Assembly (NCBI GenBank): GCA_002493905.1 | Contig: DLAJ01000037.1 | Coordinates: 1 to 64,000, forward strand | From: Lachnospiraceae bacterium UBA7050 | GTDB lineage: Bacteria; Bacillota; Clostridia; Lachnospirales; Lachnospiraceae | Direction: 5' to 3' | DNA: 64,000 nucleotides | In this document: positions 34,323 to 42,318 of the stretch, piece after piece | Layout of the letters: each line of letters opens with the position of its first letter | Position numbering within the stretch: position 1 is the first letter of the stretch | Notes under the pieces: model-generated | What the model saw: only the letters and a program-made list of their open reading frames with translations | Database searches by the model: none | What the model was told of the DNA's origin: nothing | Program-made: the position numbers and the translations under genes

Positions 34323-34973
34323 TCAGCGGGTTACGGCGCTTTTTCCAAGAACAATATAGTTGATAGAGCCGCCGGACAGCAGGACTGCCAGACCGGTCAA
34401 AAGAATCCATCGTGCGTTTTCGGAAAAGAACGTCATAAAAACCGTGTCAATTCCGGCATCGGAAAACGCCGAGCAGCAGAATCCGAAGATGCCGCCTAAG
34501 ATTCCTGAGAAAACGGTCATTACAATGACGGCCGCCCTGCCGAATTTTAAGATGATTCCTCCGAGGAGCGCGCCCAGTCCGATAGATGCTGCAAACATTC
34601 CGGCAATGGCGGGCAGCAGGCGGAAGAAGCCGTGCAGCCCCACATCGGTAACAAGTCCGAAATAGGTACCGAGCAGGATACAAATGGTGCCGGCAATCAG
34701 CAGCATCATGTACTGCGTTCCCCAAAACAGCGATTTGCGCGTACAGTTAAAGGGAATCACAAGCGAAGTCATAATCATATAGTGTCCCATGCTGAAAATA
34801 ATCAGAAACAGGTATAGGACAAACAGGATCATAATCGGAAACGCCTCCGGGTTTGCACCGTTGGAGCGCAGCAGGTATAACAGAAAGCCTGCTGTGGCAA
34901 TCACGAGAGAAAGAGCGATATATTCTCCCGCCAGAAGCGTAAAATAGCGGAGTGAACGTGATAAGCCCTTCAT
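34323..34973 (-). CDS. ABC-2-like membrane protein
   Basis: A 216-residue membrane protein with about six helices and a conserved NCTRKSLFWG step after helix 2. It begins six bases after the ATPase gene (34980-35924), so it is a likely membrane subunit of that exporter together with the 33524-34252 protein. AAAGGACGG precedes the start. Confidence 0.75.
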   Translation of the reverse strand: MKGLSRSLRYFTLLAGEYIALSLVIATAGFLLYLLRSNGANPEAFPIMILFVLYLFLIIFSMGHYMIMTSLVIPFNCTRKSLFWGTQYMMLLIAGTICILLGTYFGLVTDVGLHGFFRLLPAIAGMFAASIGLGALLGGIILKFGRAAVIVMTVFSGILGGIFGFCCSAFSDAGIDTVFMTFFSENARWILLTGLAVLLSGGSINYIVLGKSAVTR

Positions 34974-34979
34974 AGAAGA

Positions 34980-35924
34980 TCACCGTCCTTTTCTGCCGCC
35001 GGTTTTTACGTCCGGTGTATTCTGCTGACTATCCGGCACGCTGTGCTGCGAATCTGGACCGCAGAGTGCAACCATCAGATTCTGAAGATTGACGGGCTGG
35101 CTGCTTAAGTCATAGCCGTCCGCAATGCACTGCCCTTCCTGTAAGAGGACAGTCACGGCCTTGCTCCTTCCCAGTTTTTCGGGATGATATACGGCAAGCC
35201 CCGTCGTCGCGGCATCTACATCCTCCGCTTTGCCGCTTATGTGAATGGCGCGTTCCAAAAGCGCCTGTGTGGATTCCTTTAGCAGGATGCGGCCGTCGTT
35301 TAGGAAGATCGTCTCCTCAAACAAATCCTCCGCCTCCTCAATAATGTGTGTTGAAATAAGGAACGTGCGCCCCGTTTCGGTATATTCGGAGAGGAGCTCC
35401 CGGTAAAAGGCGTCGCGCGCGATGACGTCAAGCCCTGCGACCGGCTCGTCCAAAAATGTCATGTCCGCTTTGCTCGCGAGCGCAATGATGATCGTGACCA
35501 TGGACATCATGCCTTTGCTCAGCTTGCAGATTTTCTTTTTTGTTTCAAGCTCAAAATCCTGGACAAGACGTTCGGCGAGCTGTTTATCCCAGTGAGGGAA
35601 AAAGATCGAAGCGGCTTTTAAGTAATCTTTGACTTTTAAGCTGTTAGCGCCCCATCCGATCAGAGGATTCAGCTCTCTCGAAAAGCAGATATGGTCAAGC
35701 GCATCCTGATTTTCCCAGACGGGCAAGCCGTTATAAGTGACCGTACCGCTTGTGACGGGGCTCTGCGCCGTGAGCGTGGAGAGCAGCGTTGTTTTGCCGG
35801 CGCCGTTCCGCCCGATCAGACCATAGATCCGGTCCGGTTCGAGTTCTAAGTCAATCCCGTGCAGGATTTCTTTTTTCCCATATTTTTTAACAAGATCGTT
35901 GCAGATCAGTTTTCCGGTACTCAT
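34980..35924 (-). CDS. ABC transporter ATP-binding protein
   Basis: A 314-residue ATPase of the YtrB type. Walker A is GRNGAGKTT (about residues 38-46); the signature is LSKGMMSMVT; Walker B is MTFLDEPVAGLD; the switch is STHI. A C-terminal tail of about 90 residues ends in a Ser/Gln-rich segment with a small internal repeat (DSQHSVPDSQQNTPD). Its ATG overlaps the TGA of the GntR gene (ATGA), so translation is coupled. Confidence 0.9.
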   Translation of the reverse strand: MSTGKLICNDLVKKYGKKEILHGIDLELEPDRIYGLIGRNGAGKTTLLSTLTAQSPVTSGTVTYNGLPVWENQDALDHICFSRELNPLIGWGANSLKVKDYLKAASIFFPHWDKQLAERLVQDFELETKKKICKLSKGMMSMVTIIIALASKADMTFLDEPVAGLDVIARDAFYRELLSEYTETGRTFLISTHIIEEAEDLFEETIFLNDGRILLKESTQALLERAIHISGKAEDVDAATTGLAVYHPEKLGRSKAVTVLLQEGQCIADGYDLSSQPVNLQNLMVALCGPDSQHSVPDSQQNTPDVKTGGRKGR

Positions 35925-36304
35925 GATTCTTTTGTGCCCCTTTCGTAGTTGTCGCCGATCATCGAGATCAGTTCGCTGCGGCTGATATTTAAGCGCCTTG
36001 CCTCCTCCAGTACGGAAGACAGGTAGGAGTCAAAAAATCCATTCCGGCGCCGCATCCGGATTGCTTCCTTGGCACCGGAGGCGACAAACATTCCGATGCC
36101 CCGTTTCTTATAGAGGACGCCGGTGTCTACCAGCAGGTTGATGCCTTTGGCGGCTGTTGCCGGGTTGATCGCATAGAGCTTCGCCAGTTCGTTTGTACTG
36201 GGAACGCGTTCCTCCTCAAGGAGAACGTCGCGCAGAATATCATTTTCCAGCATCTCGGCAATTTGCAGGTAGATTGATTTTTCCTGAGACAGATATTCGT
36301 TCAT
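35921..36304 (-). CDS. GntR family transcriptional regulator (YtrA-like)
   Basis: A 127-residue short GntR protein: helix SIYLQIAEMLENDIL, recognition region VPSTNELAKLYAINPATAAKG, a wing (KKRGIGMFV), then a helical tail without effector domain. The residues after the wing (AKEAIRMRRRNGFFDSYLSSVLEEA) match the YtrA subfamily. First gene of the third GntR-ABC operon, with an inverted repeat over its promoter. Confidence 0.9.
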   Translation of the reverse strand: MNEYLSQEKSIYLQIAEMLENDILRDVLLEEERVPSTNELAKLYAINPATAAKGINLLVDTGVLYKKRGIGMFVASGAKEAIRMRRRNGFFDSYLSSVLEEARRLNISRSELISMIGDNYERGTKES

Positions 36305-36328
36305 GCGTCCTCCTTTCCGCGGTTCGTC

Positions 36329-36378
36329 GGTTCATTACTTGTGTAACTAACCATACAACCAAAAGAGGAATCTGTCAA
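36329..36378 (-). promoter_or_regulatory. Promoter and operator of the third GntR-ABC operon
   Basis: On the minus strand TTGACA (36373-36378), 17 bases, TATGGT (36350-36355). Arms GGTTCATTAC (36329-36338) and GTAACTAACC (36343-36352) form an inverted repeat (8 of 10 positions) that overlaps the -10, the same layout as in the other two cassettes. Confidence 0.78.
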
Positions 36379-36408
36379 TATGTTGAGATTATTTTTTTAT
36401 GCAAAATT

Positions 36409-36437
36409 TTTACAAATCTGCCAGATACTGATATAAT
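36409..36437 (+). promoter_or_regulatory. Promoter of the TPR-DUF4037 operon
   Basis: TTTACA (36409-36414), a 17-base spacer and TATAAT (36432-36437). The leader to 36556 is about 110 bases. Confidence 0.75.
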
Positions 36438-36555
36438 AAGCATATTCGGTTAAAAATCATGCATCTGAATCAAAGCTGAAACAGCAGTTCAGCCATGAAC
36501 GTGACAGTGAAGCCGGGGGCGGGACTGTTACAAGCAGAATGTTCTGCAGGAAGGT

Positions 36556-37428
36556 ATGGATCATAAAATGGACGTCAATGTATTTTACCAGACACTGGAT
36601 GATTTGTTTACAAATAATGAGCTTACGAAGGTGGAGCCGTATCTGACGGCGTCCTTATCGCAGGCGAAGGAGGATGAGGACTGGCAGGCATATATTGCCG
36701 TATGTAATGAGATGATCGGATTTTACCGGAGCATTTCACAGCATGAAAAAGCGTATCAGGCGTCGGAGGACGTGCTGCTGCTTATGGAGGAGCTTCAGTT
36801 AGAGAATACGGAGCATTTCGCGACAGTGCTGCTCAATTCGGCGACAGCATACCGCGCGGGCGGGCGTTACCGGGATGCCTATGAGCAGTATATGAGGGCG
36901 GCGGGAATCTATGAAGGGCTGATCGCGCCTGACGATTACCGGTTTGCAGGGCTTTATAATAATATGGGAATGCTTTTGGAAGCAATGGACGAAAACGAAC
37001 AGGCGGCGGAGCTTACCGGGAAGGCGCTTGCAATCATCAAAAAGCAGCCGGATGCGCGGATGGAAGAGGCGACGACGCTGACGAATCTCGCGCTGATCAA
37101 TCTGAAACTGTCACGGACGGGGGAGGCGGAAAAGCTGCTTGCAGAGGCGGTCTCTATCTTTGAGGAGGCGGGAGAACAGACTGACGCGCATTACAGCGGC
37201 GCGCTTGCCGGACTTGCCGAAACGGCGTTTCGTAAAGAGGATTATGAACGTGCGCTTATGTTCTATGATAAAGCATGTGAAGAAGTTGCAAAGCATTTTG
37301 GGGAGAACGCAAGCTATGCGATTCTTTCGGAGAACTGCGCGGCTGTCTGCGAGCGGATTGGTGATACGGCGCGCAGGAAGGAATATCTGGCACGCGCAGA
37401 GCGTGTGCGGAAAGCGCTTGAAGGATAA
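36556..37428 (+). CDS. Tetratricopeptide repeat protein
   Basis: A 290-residue all-helical protein of about six tetratricopeptide repeats, for instance FATVLLNSATAYRAGGRYRD and YERALMFYDKACEEVAKHFG, with the small/aromatic spacing of TPR helices. Such proteins are scaffolds for protein contacts. No signal peptide, so cytosolic. It precedes the DUF4037 gene by 89 bases on the same strand, and the two probably act together. AGGAAGG precedes the start. Confidence 0.85.
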   Translation: MDHKMDVNVFYQTLDDLFTNNELTKVEPYLTASLSQAKEDEDWQAYIAVCNEMIGFYRSISQHEKAYQASEDVLLLMEELQLENTEHFATVLLNSATAYRAGGRYRDAYEQYMRAAGIYEGLIAPDDYRFAGLYNNMGMLLEAMDENEQAAELTGKALAIIKKQPDARMEEATTLTNLALINLKLSRTGEAEKLLAEAVSIFEEAGEQTDAHYSGALAGLAETAFRKEDYERALMFYDKACEEVAKHFGENASYAILSENCAAVCERIGDTARRKEYLARAERVRKALEG

Positions 37429-37517
37429 GAGGTTTGTGTGCGCAGACGGAATGGGAACCATGTAAAGTGTAAAAGGCGTATAAGCGGGATAAAACCGAGG
37501 GTAAATGAGGGTTGATG

Positions 37518-38513
37518 ATGGAACGGCTTACGATGAAGGGATTGGAATTATCGGAGTGTTTTTACATGGAAGCTGTAAAGCCGATGCTTGCGCAGCGTTT
37601 TCCGGCGCTTTGTGATACGCTGGCAGCAGGGCTTGCCGGGCACGGTTCAGAATGCTATGGATATGATGACGCCTGTTCTACAGACCATGATTACGGCGCA
37701 GGCGTCTGCATCTGGCTGACAGAGACTGATTTTGAGCGCTATGGGACCGTCGTGCAGACAGCGTACGAGGAGACAGCCGCAGCATGGGAGCGCACAGCCT
37801 TAGAACGATACAAAATTCCTGCGCGCAGAATTTCTGCACAGGGGGCGGGGCGTGTCGGCGTACTGGAGATAGGTGCGTTTTATTACGGGATTCTAGGGAC
37901 GGACCGGCTGCCGCAGACCAACAGGGAATGGCTTGCACTGCCGCCTGAGCGGCTCTCAGCGGCGACGAACGGGCGTGTCTTTGAAGACCATGCAGGCGTA
38001 TTCAGTACGATGCGCGATGGTCTGCTCGCTTATTATCCTGAGGATGTGCGCAAAAAGAAAATGGCGGTATGTGCGGCGCTCATGGCGCAAGGCGGACAGT
38101 ACAATTATGCCCGCTGCATGAAAAGAGGAGAGTATCTGGCGGCAGAGCTTTCGCTCTCGGAGTTTGTGCGTGCTGCGTGTTCGCTTGTCTATCTGCTGAA
38201 CAGGAAGTTCTGTCCTTTTTATAAATGGATGCACCGGGGACTTAAAGATATGACAGTGCTGTCGGAAATTGGCGATATGCTGATGCTTCTGACGGACGTG
38301 ACGGACTCCAAACAAAAATGGCAGACGGGGCAGGGTCAGGCGGATGGGAGGCTGCTGATCATTGAGGCGGTCTGTCAGGTTATAGCGCAGGAGCTTCATG
38401 CGCAGGGATTGACGACAACGGGCGATACGTATATGGAAGCGCATGCAAAGGAGCTGCTGCTCAGCATAGAGGATGAGGAATTAAGGAGTATGCATATTCT
38501 CCGGGATTCATAG
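37518..38513 (+). CDS. DUF4037-family protein, nucleotidyltransferase-like
   Basis: A 331-residue cytosolic protein resembling DUF4037. Residues about 35-60 hold GYDDACSTDHDYGAGVCIWL, a nucleotidyltransferase-like strand and acidic pair (D-x-D type), followed by a helical C-terminal half. The enzymatic activity is not established. Two in-frame starts lie upstream (ATG 37515, TTG 37512); GAGG sits seven bases before 37518. Its pairing with a TPR protein is the main clue to function. Confidence 0.75.
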   Translation: MERLTMKGLELSECFYMEAVKPMLAQRFPALCDTLAAGLAGHGSECYGYDDACSTDHDYGAGVCIWLTETDFERYGTVVQTAYEETAAAWERTALERYKIPARRISAQGAGRVGVLEIGAFYYGILGTDRLPQTNREWLALPPERLSAATNGRVFEDHAGVFSTMRDGLLAYYPEDVRKKKMAVCAALMAQGGQYNYARCMKRGEYLAAELSLSEFVRAACSLVYLLNRKFCPFYKWMHRGLKDMTVLSEIGDMLMLLTDVTDSKQKWQTGQGQADGRLLIIEAVCQVIAQELHAQGLTTTGDTYMEAHAKELLLSIEDEELRSMHILRDS

Positions 38514-38549
38514 GAAAGCGCGGAGGGATGAAGCGTCTTTTAAGGGTGG

Positions 38550-39140
38550 TCAGCGGACTCTGAAAGAAATGTTGTTTCCGATATTCGGATGCATGTACGA
38601 ATAGATCAGGTCGAACGTAAACAGCAGACAGAGCGCACCGAGTACAGCGTGCAGAAGCTTTCTGCCGCGCATGTGCTTTGGTGCGCTTAAATGTTCGGAT
38701 ATGCGGCTTAAAGCAGGCAGTAGAAAACGGTCGAGGAAAAGACCGCCGAGTCCGAAAAACAAAAATGAGATCAGGCAGACTCTTCCATGAATAGAGAGCG
38801 GCCAGCCGCTGTAGTCCCAATACCGCATATGGCGGCGCATTTCTAAATAAGTTCCGAGCAGATATTCCGTTACTGTGCAGATCAGGGCGGACAGGAAAAA
38901 CAGCGCAAGCGGTTTATGTTTGAGACGGACGGGGACTTTCCCAAGCATGGCGGCGAGCAGGACTGCACCGAATCCGTAGACCGGAAGCCAGGGACCGTGG
39001 AAAAAACCGCGGTTCGTAAAGGTACCGCTCATGCAGAAATAGAGCAGGATTTCCCAAAGATATCCTGAAACGGATATCATAAAAAAGAGAAGCAGGACGG
39101 TATCGAGTTGCTGTTTTGGGTGTTTTTGCTGTGTGTTCAT
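38550..39140 (-). CDS. CmpB-type putative membrane transport protein (PF06541-like)
   Basis: A 196-residue membrane protein with five or six helices. It contains FFMISVSGYLWEILLYF, the NRGFFHGPWLPVYGFGAVL segment and the YWDYSGWPLSIHGRVCL segment, which are hallmarks of the 'putative ABC-transporter type IV' (CmpB) family. No ATPase is adjacent, so a transport role rests on the family name only. AAGGAACAC precedes the start. It is convergent with the DUF4037 gene and divergent from aroA. Confidence 0.85.
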   Translation of the reverse strand: MNTQQKHPKQQLDTVLLLFFMISVSGYLWEILLYFCMSGTFTNRGFFHGPWLPVYGFGAVLLAAMLGKVPVRLKHKPLALFFLSALICTVTEYLLGTYLEMRRHMRYWDYSGWPLSIHGRVCLISFLFFGLGGLFLDRFLLPALSRISEHLSAPKHMRGRKLLHAVLGALCLLFTFDLIYSYMHPNIGNNISFRVR

Positions 39141-39166
39141 AAGGATAGTGTTCCTTCAAAATGAAG

Positions 39167-39195
39167 TTGTATGCGCAGACGGAGTATGATATGAT
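39167..39195 (+). promoter_or_regulatory. Promoter of aroA
   Basis: TTGTAT (39167-39172), a 17-base spacer and TATGAT (39190-39195). The leader is about 70 bases. Confidence 0.6.
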
Positions 39196-39272
39196 TTTTT
39201 TACAATGCAGTCTGCTAACGTGGTACCGCAGTGCGGATGCGGCAGCCGGATGGGAAAGGCGAGAGGATTTTT

Positions 39273-40565
39273 ATGGAACGGACGTATCAGGTCAGACCAC
39301 TCAAAAAAAAGGGCATGTTCCGCGTGGGTGTTCCGGGATCAAAAAGTATGACGAACCGTGCACTTTTGCTTGCGGCACTGTCTGACGGGACATGTACGCT
39401 GGAGGGCGTGTTGTTCAGCGAGGATTCGCGTGTTTTTCTTCAGTGTCTTGAAAACATGGGGTTTCAACTTGAGATAGAAGAAGATGACAAATGTGTCACA
39501 ATACACGGAACCGGCGGGAAAATTCCGAATCCGCAGGCGGAGATCGATGTCGGCAGCGCCGGAACAGCAGCGCGCTTTCTCACGGTGATGCTTGCGTTTG
39601 CAGGCGGCGATTATGAAATCCGTTCTTCGGAACAGATGGCGAAGCGTCCGATGGAGCCGCTGTTGTCCGTACTGGAGCAGGGCGGCGCTGAAATTGAATA
39701 TCATGGCGAAAAAGGGCATTTCCCGTTCACGCTTCATGCGCATGACGTAGTGTTTTCGGAGGTTACAATTGACACAAGTGTCAGCAGTCAGTTTGCAAGC
39801 GCGCTTCTGATGGCGGCGGTTCTGCTGCCGGAAGGCCTTCATGTTCGTATGACAGGAAACCGTACGGAGGGTTCCTATATCCGCATGACAACTGCCATGA
39901 TGGAGCAGTTTGGGTTTCGCATACAGCGTGAAGGGAACGATTATGATATTGAGGGCGGGCAGCGTGTCAGGAAAGAGCGTTATGTCGTGGAACCGGATGT
40001 GTCCGGTGCGGCATATTTTTACAGCCTTGCACCGCTTCTTGGGGTGGACGTGCTCGTGCATCGGGTGCATGCGGATTCGCTTCAGGGAGATATGAAGTAC
40101 GTCGGGCTGCTCGGCGAACTTGGCTGTATTCTTGAGGATACGCCGGACGGACTCATTGTGCGCGGGTCGGGGATCACGCATTATCCGGGACTTCATGTGA
40201 ATATGCGCGATTTTTCCGATCAGACCATGACGCTGGCAGCGCTTGCCGTCTATGCGGATTCTGTGACGGAAATTGTCGGGATCGGGCATATCAGAAAACA
40301 GGAATCTGACCGGATGGCAGCAATTCTTTGTGAACTGACGCGCATGGGAATCCGCTGCGAAGAGATTCCGGAAGACGAGGGAATCCGCATTTATCCCGGT
40401 CAGCCGCAGCCTGCGATAGTAAGTACGTATCACGATCATCGGATGGCGATGTCGTTTTCACTGATCGGTCTGCGCACCGAAGGAATTGTGATCGATAACC
40501 CCGGATGCTGTAAAAAGACGTTTGAGAATTATTTTGACGTTTTGGATACACTGTATCGGGAATAA
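39273..40565 (+). CDS. aroA: 3-phosphoshikimate 1-carboxyvinyltransferase (EPSP synthase)
   Basis: A 430-residue enzyme of the shikimate pathway that joins phosphoenolpyruvate to shikimate-3-phosphate. The phosphate-binding PGSKSMTNRALLLAAL is near residue 20; GSAGTAARFLTVMLA near 95 is the second substrate loop; RKQESDRM and DHRMAMSFSL in the C-terminal half are also conserved. GAGAGG precedes the ATG at 39273; upstream in-frame starts reach 39231. It stands alone, away from other aro genes. A 366-codon open frame on the opposite strand is a shadow. Confidence 0.95.
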   Translation: MERTYQVRPLKKKGMFRVGVPGSKSMTNRALLLAALSDGTCTLEGVLFSEDSRVFLQCLENMGFQLEIEEDDKCVTIHGTGGKIPNPQAEIDVGSAGTAARFLTVMLAFAGGDYEIRSSEQMAKRPMEPLLSVLEQGGAEIEYHGEKGHFPFTLHAHDVVFSEVTIDTSVSSQFASALLMAAVLLPEGLHVRMTGNRTEGSYIRMTTAMMEQFGFRIQREGNDYDIEGGQRVRKERYVVEPDVSGAAYFYSLAPLLGVDVLVHRVHADSLQGDMKYVGLLGELGCILEDTPDGLIVRGSGITHYPGLHVNMRDFSDQTMTLAALAVYADSVTEIVGIGHIRKQESDRMAAILCELTRMGIRCEEIPEDEGIRIYPGQPQPAIVSTYHDHRMAMSFSLIGLRTEGIVIDNPGCCKKTFENYFDVLDTLYRE

Positions 40566-40580
40566 CAGGATGTCCGCCCG

Positions 40581-40630
40581 GGGTGTCATACCCGCCTCTT
40601 CGGGGCGGCAAACCCGCTCCAAAGGAGCGG
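40581..40630. terminator. Hairpins after aroA
   Basis: Two adjacent hairpins: a CCGCC/GGCGG stem around 40592-40608 with a TTCG loop, and a perfect seven-base stem CCGCTCC (40614-40620)/GGAGCGG (40624-40630) with loop AAA. Only a short T run follows, so termination strength is uncertain. Confidence 0.5.
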
Positions 40631-40633
40631 CTT

Positions 40634-40663
40634 TGAAACTTTATGGCAAGGGAAAGAGTCTAA
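40634..40663 (+). promoter_or_regulatory. Putative ECF (SigV-type) autoregulatory promoter
   Basis: TGAAACTTT (starting 40634) and AGTCTAAT (starting 40657) are 17 bases apart from the end of TGAAAC to the AGTC. TGAAAC with a (C/A)GTC -10 is the known pattern of extracytoplasmic-function sigma promoters, so SigV probably drives its own operon. Confidence 0.7.
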
Positions 40664-40691
40664 TCAGTAGGGCTTACAAAGGGGAACAGTT

Positions 40692-41165
40692 GTGAGACAG
40701 GGCAGAGAGGAAATGATAAGCGGAATACTGATGGAAAATTATCAGAAGTATTACCGGTTAGCTTATAGTTATGTACGAAGTGAACAGGATGCGCTGGATA
40801 TCGTACAGGAGGGAGCTTATAAGGCGATTTCCCGTGCGCATACGCTGCGGAATGAATCATTTGCAGGGACATGGATTTATCGCATCATGATGAATGAGGC
40901 AGTTAATTTTGTAAGACGAAACAGAAGAGACTATGCGGAAGTGCAGGAGGATATGCTGTCAAAGGAGGACAGCTATCAGAATATTGATTTGAAGAATGCC
41001 CTTGATGCGCTCACAGATGAAGAAAGAGCAATTATTACCCTGCGCTTTTTTGAAGATATGACAATCGAGCAGGTTGCAAATGTCATGGACTTGAATCTGA
41101 GCACAACAAAGAGCCGGCTTTACCGGGTACTTGAGAAATTGAAATTATCGCTTGGCGAAGAATAA
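40692..41165 (+). CDS. sigV: ECF RNA polymerase sigma factor, SigV-like
   Basis: A 157-residue (150 from the internal ATG) sigma factor with region 2 (YYRLAYSYVRSEQDALDIVQEGAYKA) cut into recognisable steps and region 4 (EERAIITLRFFEDMTIEQVA; LSTTKSRLYRVLEKL) binding the -10 and -35. The next gene is a DUF3298 anti-sigma factor, as in the Bacillus and Clostridioides SigV/RsiV lysozyme-response pair. GTG at 40692 has GGGGAA at seven bases; an ATG at 40713 with AGAGGAA is an equally good start. A TGAAAC-type promoter lies upstream. Confidence 0.88.
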   Translation: MRQGREEMISGILMENYQKYYRLAYSYVRSEQDALDIVQEGAYKAISRAHTLRNESFAGTWIYRIMMNEAVNFVRRNRRDYAEVQEDMLSKEDSYQNIDLKNALDALTDEERAIITLRFFEDMTIEQVANVMDLNLSTTKSRLYRVLEKLKLSLGEE

Positions 41166-41223
41166 AAAAGGGTGCAAAGCACTCTTTCGGCATAATAAAA
41201 AATGCGGAAGGGAGGGGGTCCAA

Positions 41224-42252
41224 ATGGATAGGAATGAGGAATGGCAGCGGCTGATTGAAGAGTATCGCAGTGTTCCTGTGCCTGCGGGTATCCGTGACGG
41301 AATACAGGATGCGATCATACGTGGAAAGAAGCGCGCGGCAAAGAGGCGCAGGGCTGCTTATATCAGTACGGCGGTGTCCGGTGCGGCAGCGGTTATCCTG
41401 ATTCTTGTTCTTCTGCCGAATCTGAACGCACAGATGGCAGAGAGAATGGGCAGAGCTCCTATTGTCGGCGGTTTTTTCAGGGCGGTAACAGTCCGGGATT
41501 ATAATGGCACTCAGACAGAGAGCGCGGCAGATGAAAATGGTGCGCCGATGATGCTTGGCGCAGCATATGATACGGAAGAAGCTGTGCAGGAGGGGGCTGA
41601 CTGCGGCGGTGCGCCGCAGGCAAAATACGCCGGTGATGAGAACGGTTATGAACAGGGCAGCGGAGTGCCGGAGCCGGCATGCGCGGACGTGCCGGAGAAT
41701 GACGGTATTGCGGCGTACTCAGGCGGATGCAGTGAGGATGATTCATTAAGATCGATGACCACGGATACGGACGGCTATACACAGCGGCTGGTGGAACACT
41801 TTGAGGCGGAAAATGAGCGGGACGGCGGCAGGCTGATGCTGACGGGCTACGAGATTGTTACAGACAGCGACGAATGGTTTACGCTGGTTATTTATGCGAA
41901 CGAGAATGCGGACTCGGATTCTGAATGCCGCACCTATTATAATGTGGATAAAAAACAAGACGCGCTGATAACGCTTGGAGAACTGTATAATGACAGGGAT
42001 TATGTGACGATTATCAGTAATGAAATATTATCCCAGATAGAGGCGGAGAAAACTGAGAATGTGCCGGAAAGCGCTGATGAAGAGGGAATGGAAGCTCCGG
42101 AATCGGAGATTTCCTTTACCCAGATTGAAGAAGATCAGAATTATTATTTTAATGCTGATGGAAATCTGGTGATCGTGCTTGATGGAAATCAGATCAGCGC
42201 CGATACGGAGGAGCATGGAGAATTTGTTATCGATGTGTCGCTGCTTGAGTAA
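41224..42252 (+). CDS. rsiV: Anti-sigma factor, RsiV-like
   Basis: A 342-residue single-pass membrane protein. The N-terminal cytoplasmic part (residues 1-45) would hold SigV; a helix (AAYISTAVSGAAAVILILVLL) crosses the membrane; the outer part has an Ala/Gly/Glu-rich stalk and a C-terminal DUF3298 domain (CRTYYNVDKKQDALITLGEL; DGNLVIVLDGNQISADTEE). In the known RsiV, that domain binds lysozyme and triggers proteolysis that frees SigV. GGGAGGGGG precedes the ATG at 41224. No downstream O-acetyltransferase or deacetylase target gene is linked. Confidence 0.85.
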   Translation: MDRNEEWQRLIEEYRSVPVPAGIRDGIQDAIIRGKKRAAKRRRAAYISTAVSGAAAVILILVLLPNLNAQMAERMGRAPIVGGFFRAVTVRDYNGTQTESAADENGAPMMLGAAYDTEEAVQEGADCGGAPQAKYAGDENGYEQGSGVPEPACADVPENDGIAAYSGGCSEDDSLRSMTTDTDGYTQRLVEHFEAENERDGGRLMLTGYEIVTDSDEWFTLVIYANENADSDSECRTYYNVDKKQDALITLGELYNDRDYVTIISNEILSQIEAEKTENVPESADEEGMEAPESEISFTQIEEDQNYYFNADGNLVIVLDGNQISADTEEHGEFVIDVSLLE

Positions 42253-42273
42253 CAGGCATTGCTGTGAAAGCTT

Positions 42274-42318
42274 AGCGCTAGTAACAGTCCAGCCGAAGGC
42301 TGGACTGTTACTAGCGCT
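42274..42318. terminator. Perfect 21-base inverted repeat between convergent genes
   Basis: Arms 42274-42294 and 42298-42318 match at all 21 positions around the loop GAA. The end of the convergent gene (stop TAG at 42311-42313) is inside the right arm. There is no long T run on either side. It is likely to end transcription in both directions or protect 3' ends, but its length and perfection are unusual. Confidence 0.75.

Noticed and set aside
39221..39230. TGGTACCGC upstream of aroA, resembling the T-box antiterminator core.
   Set aside because: The leader is only about 70 bases, has no stem I or specifier loop and no terminator before the start codon, so a chance match is more likely.
39339..40439. 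A 366-codon open frame on the minus strand opposite aroA.
   Set aside because: It lies wholly within aroA in another frame, has no ribosome binding site and shows Cys/His/Arg-rich composition typical of a shadow frame.
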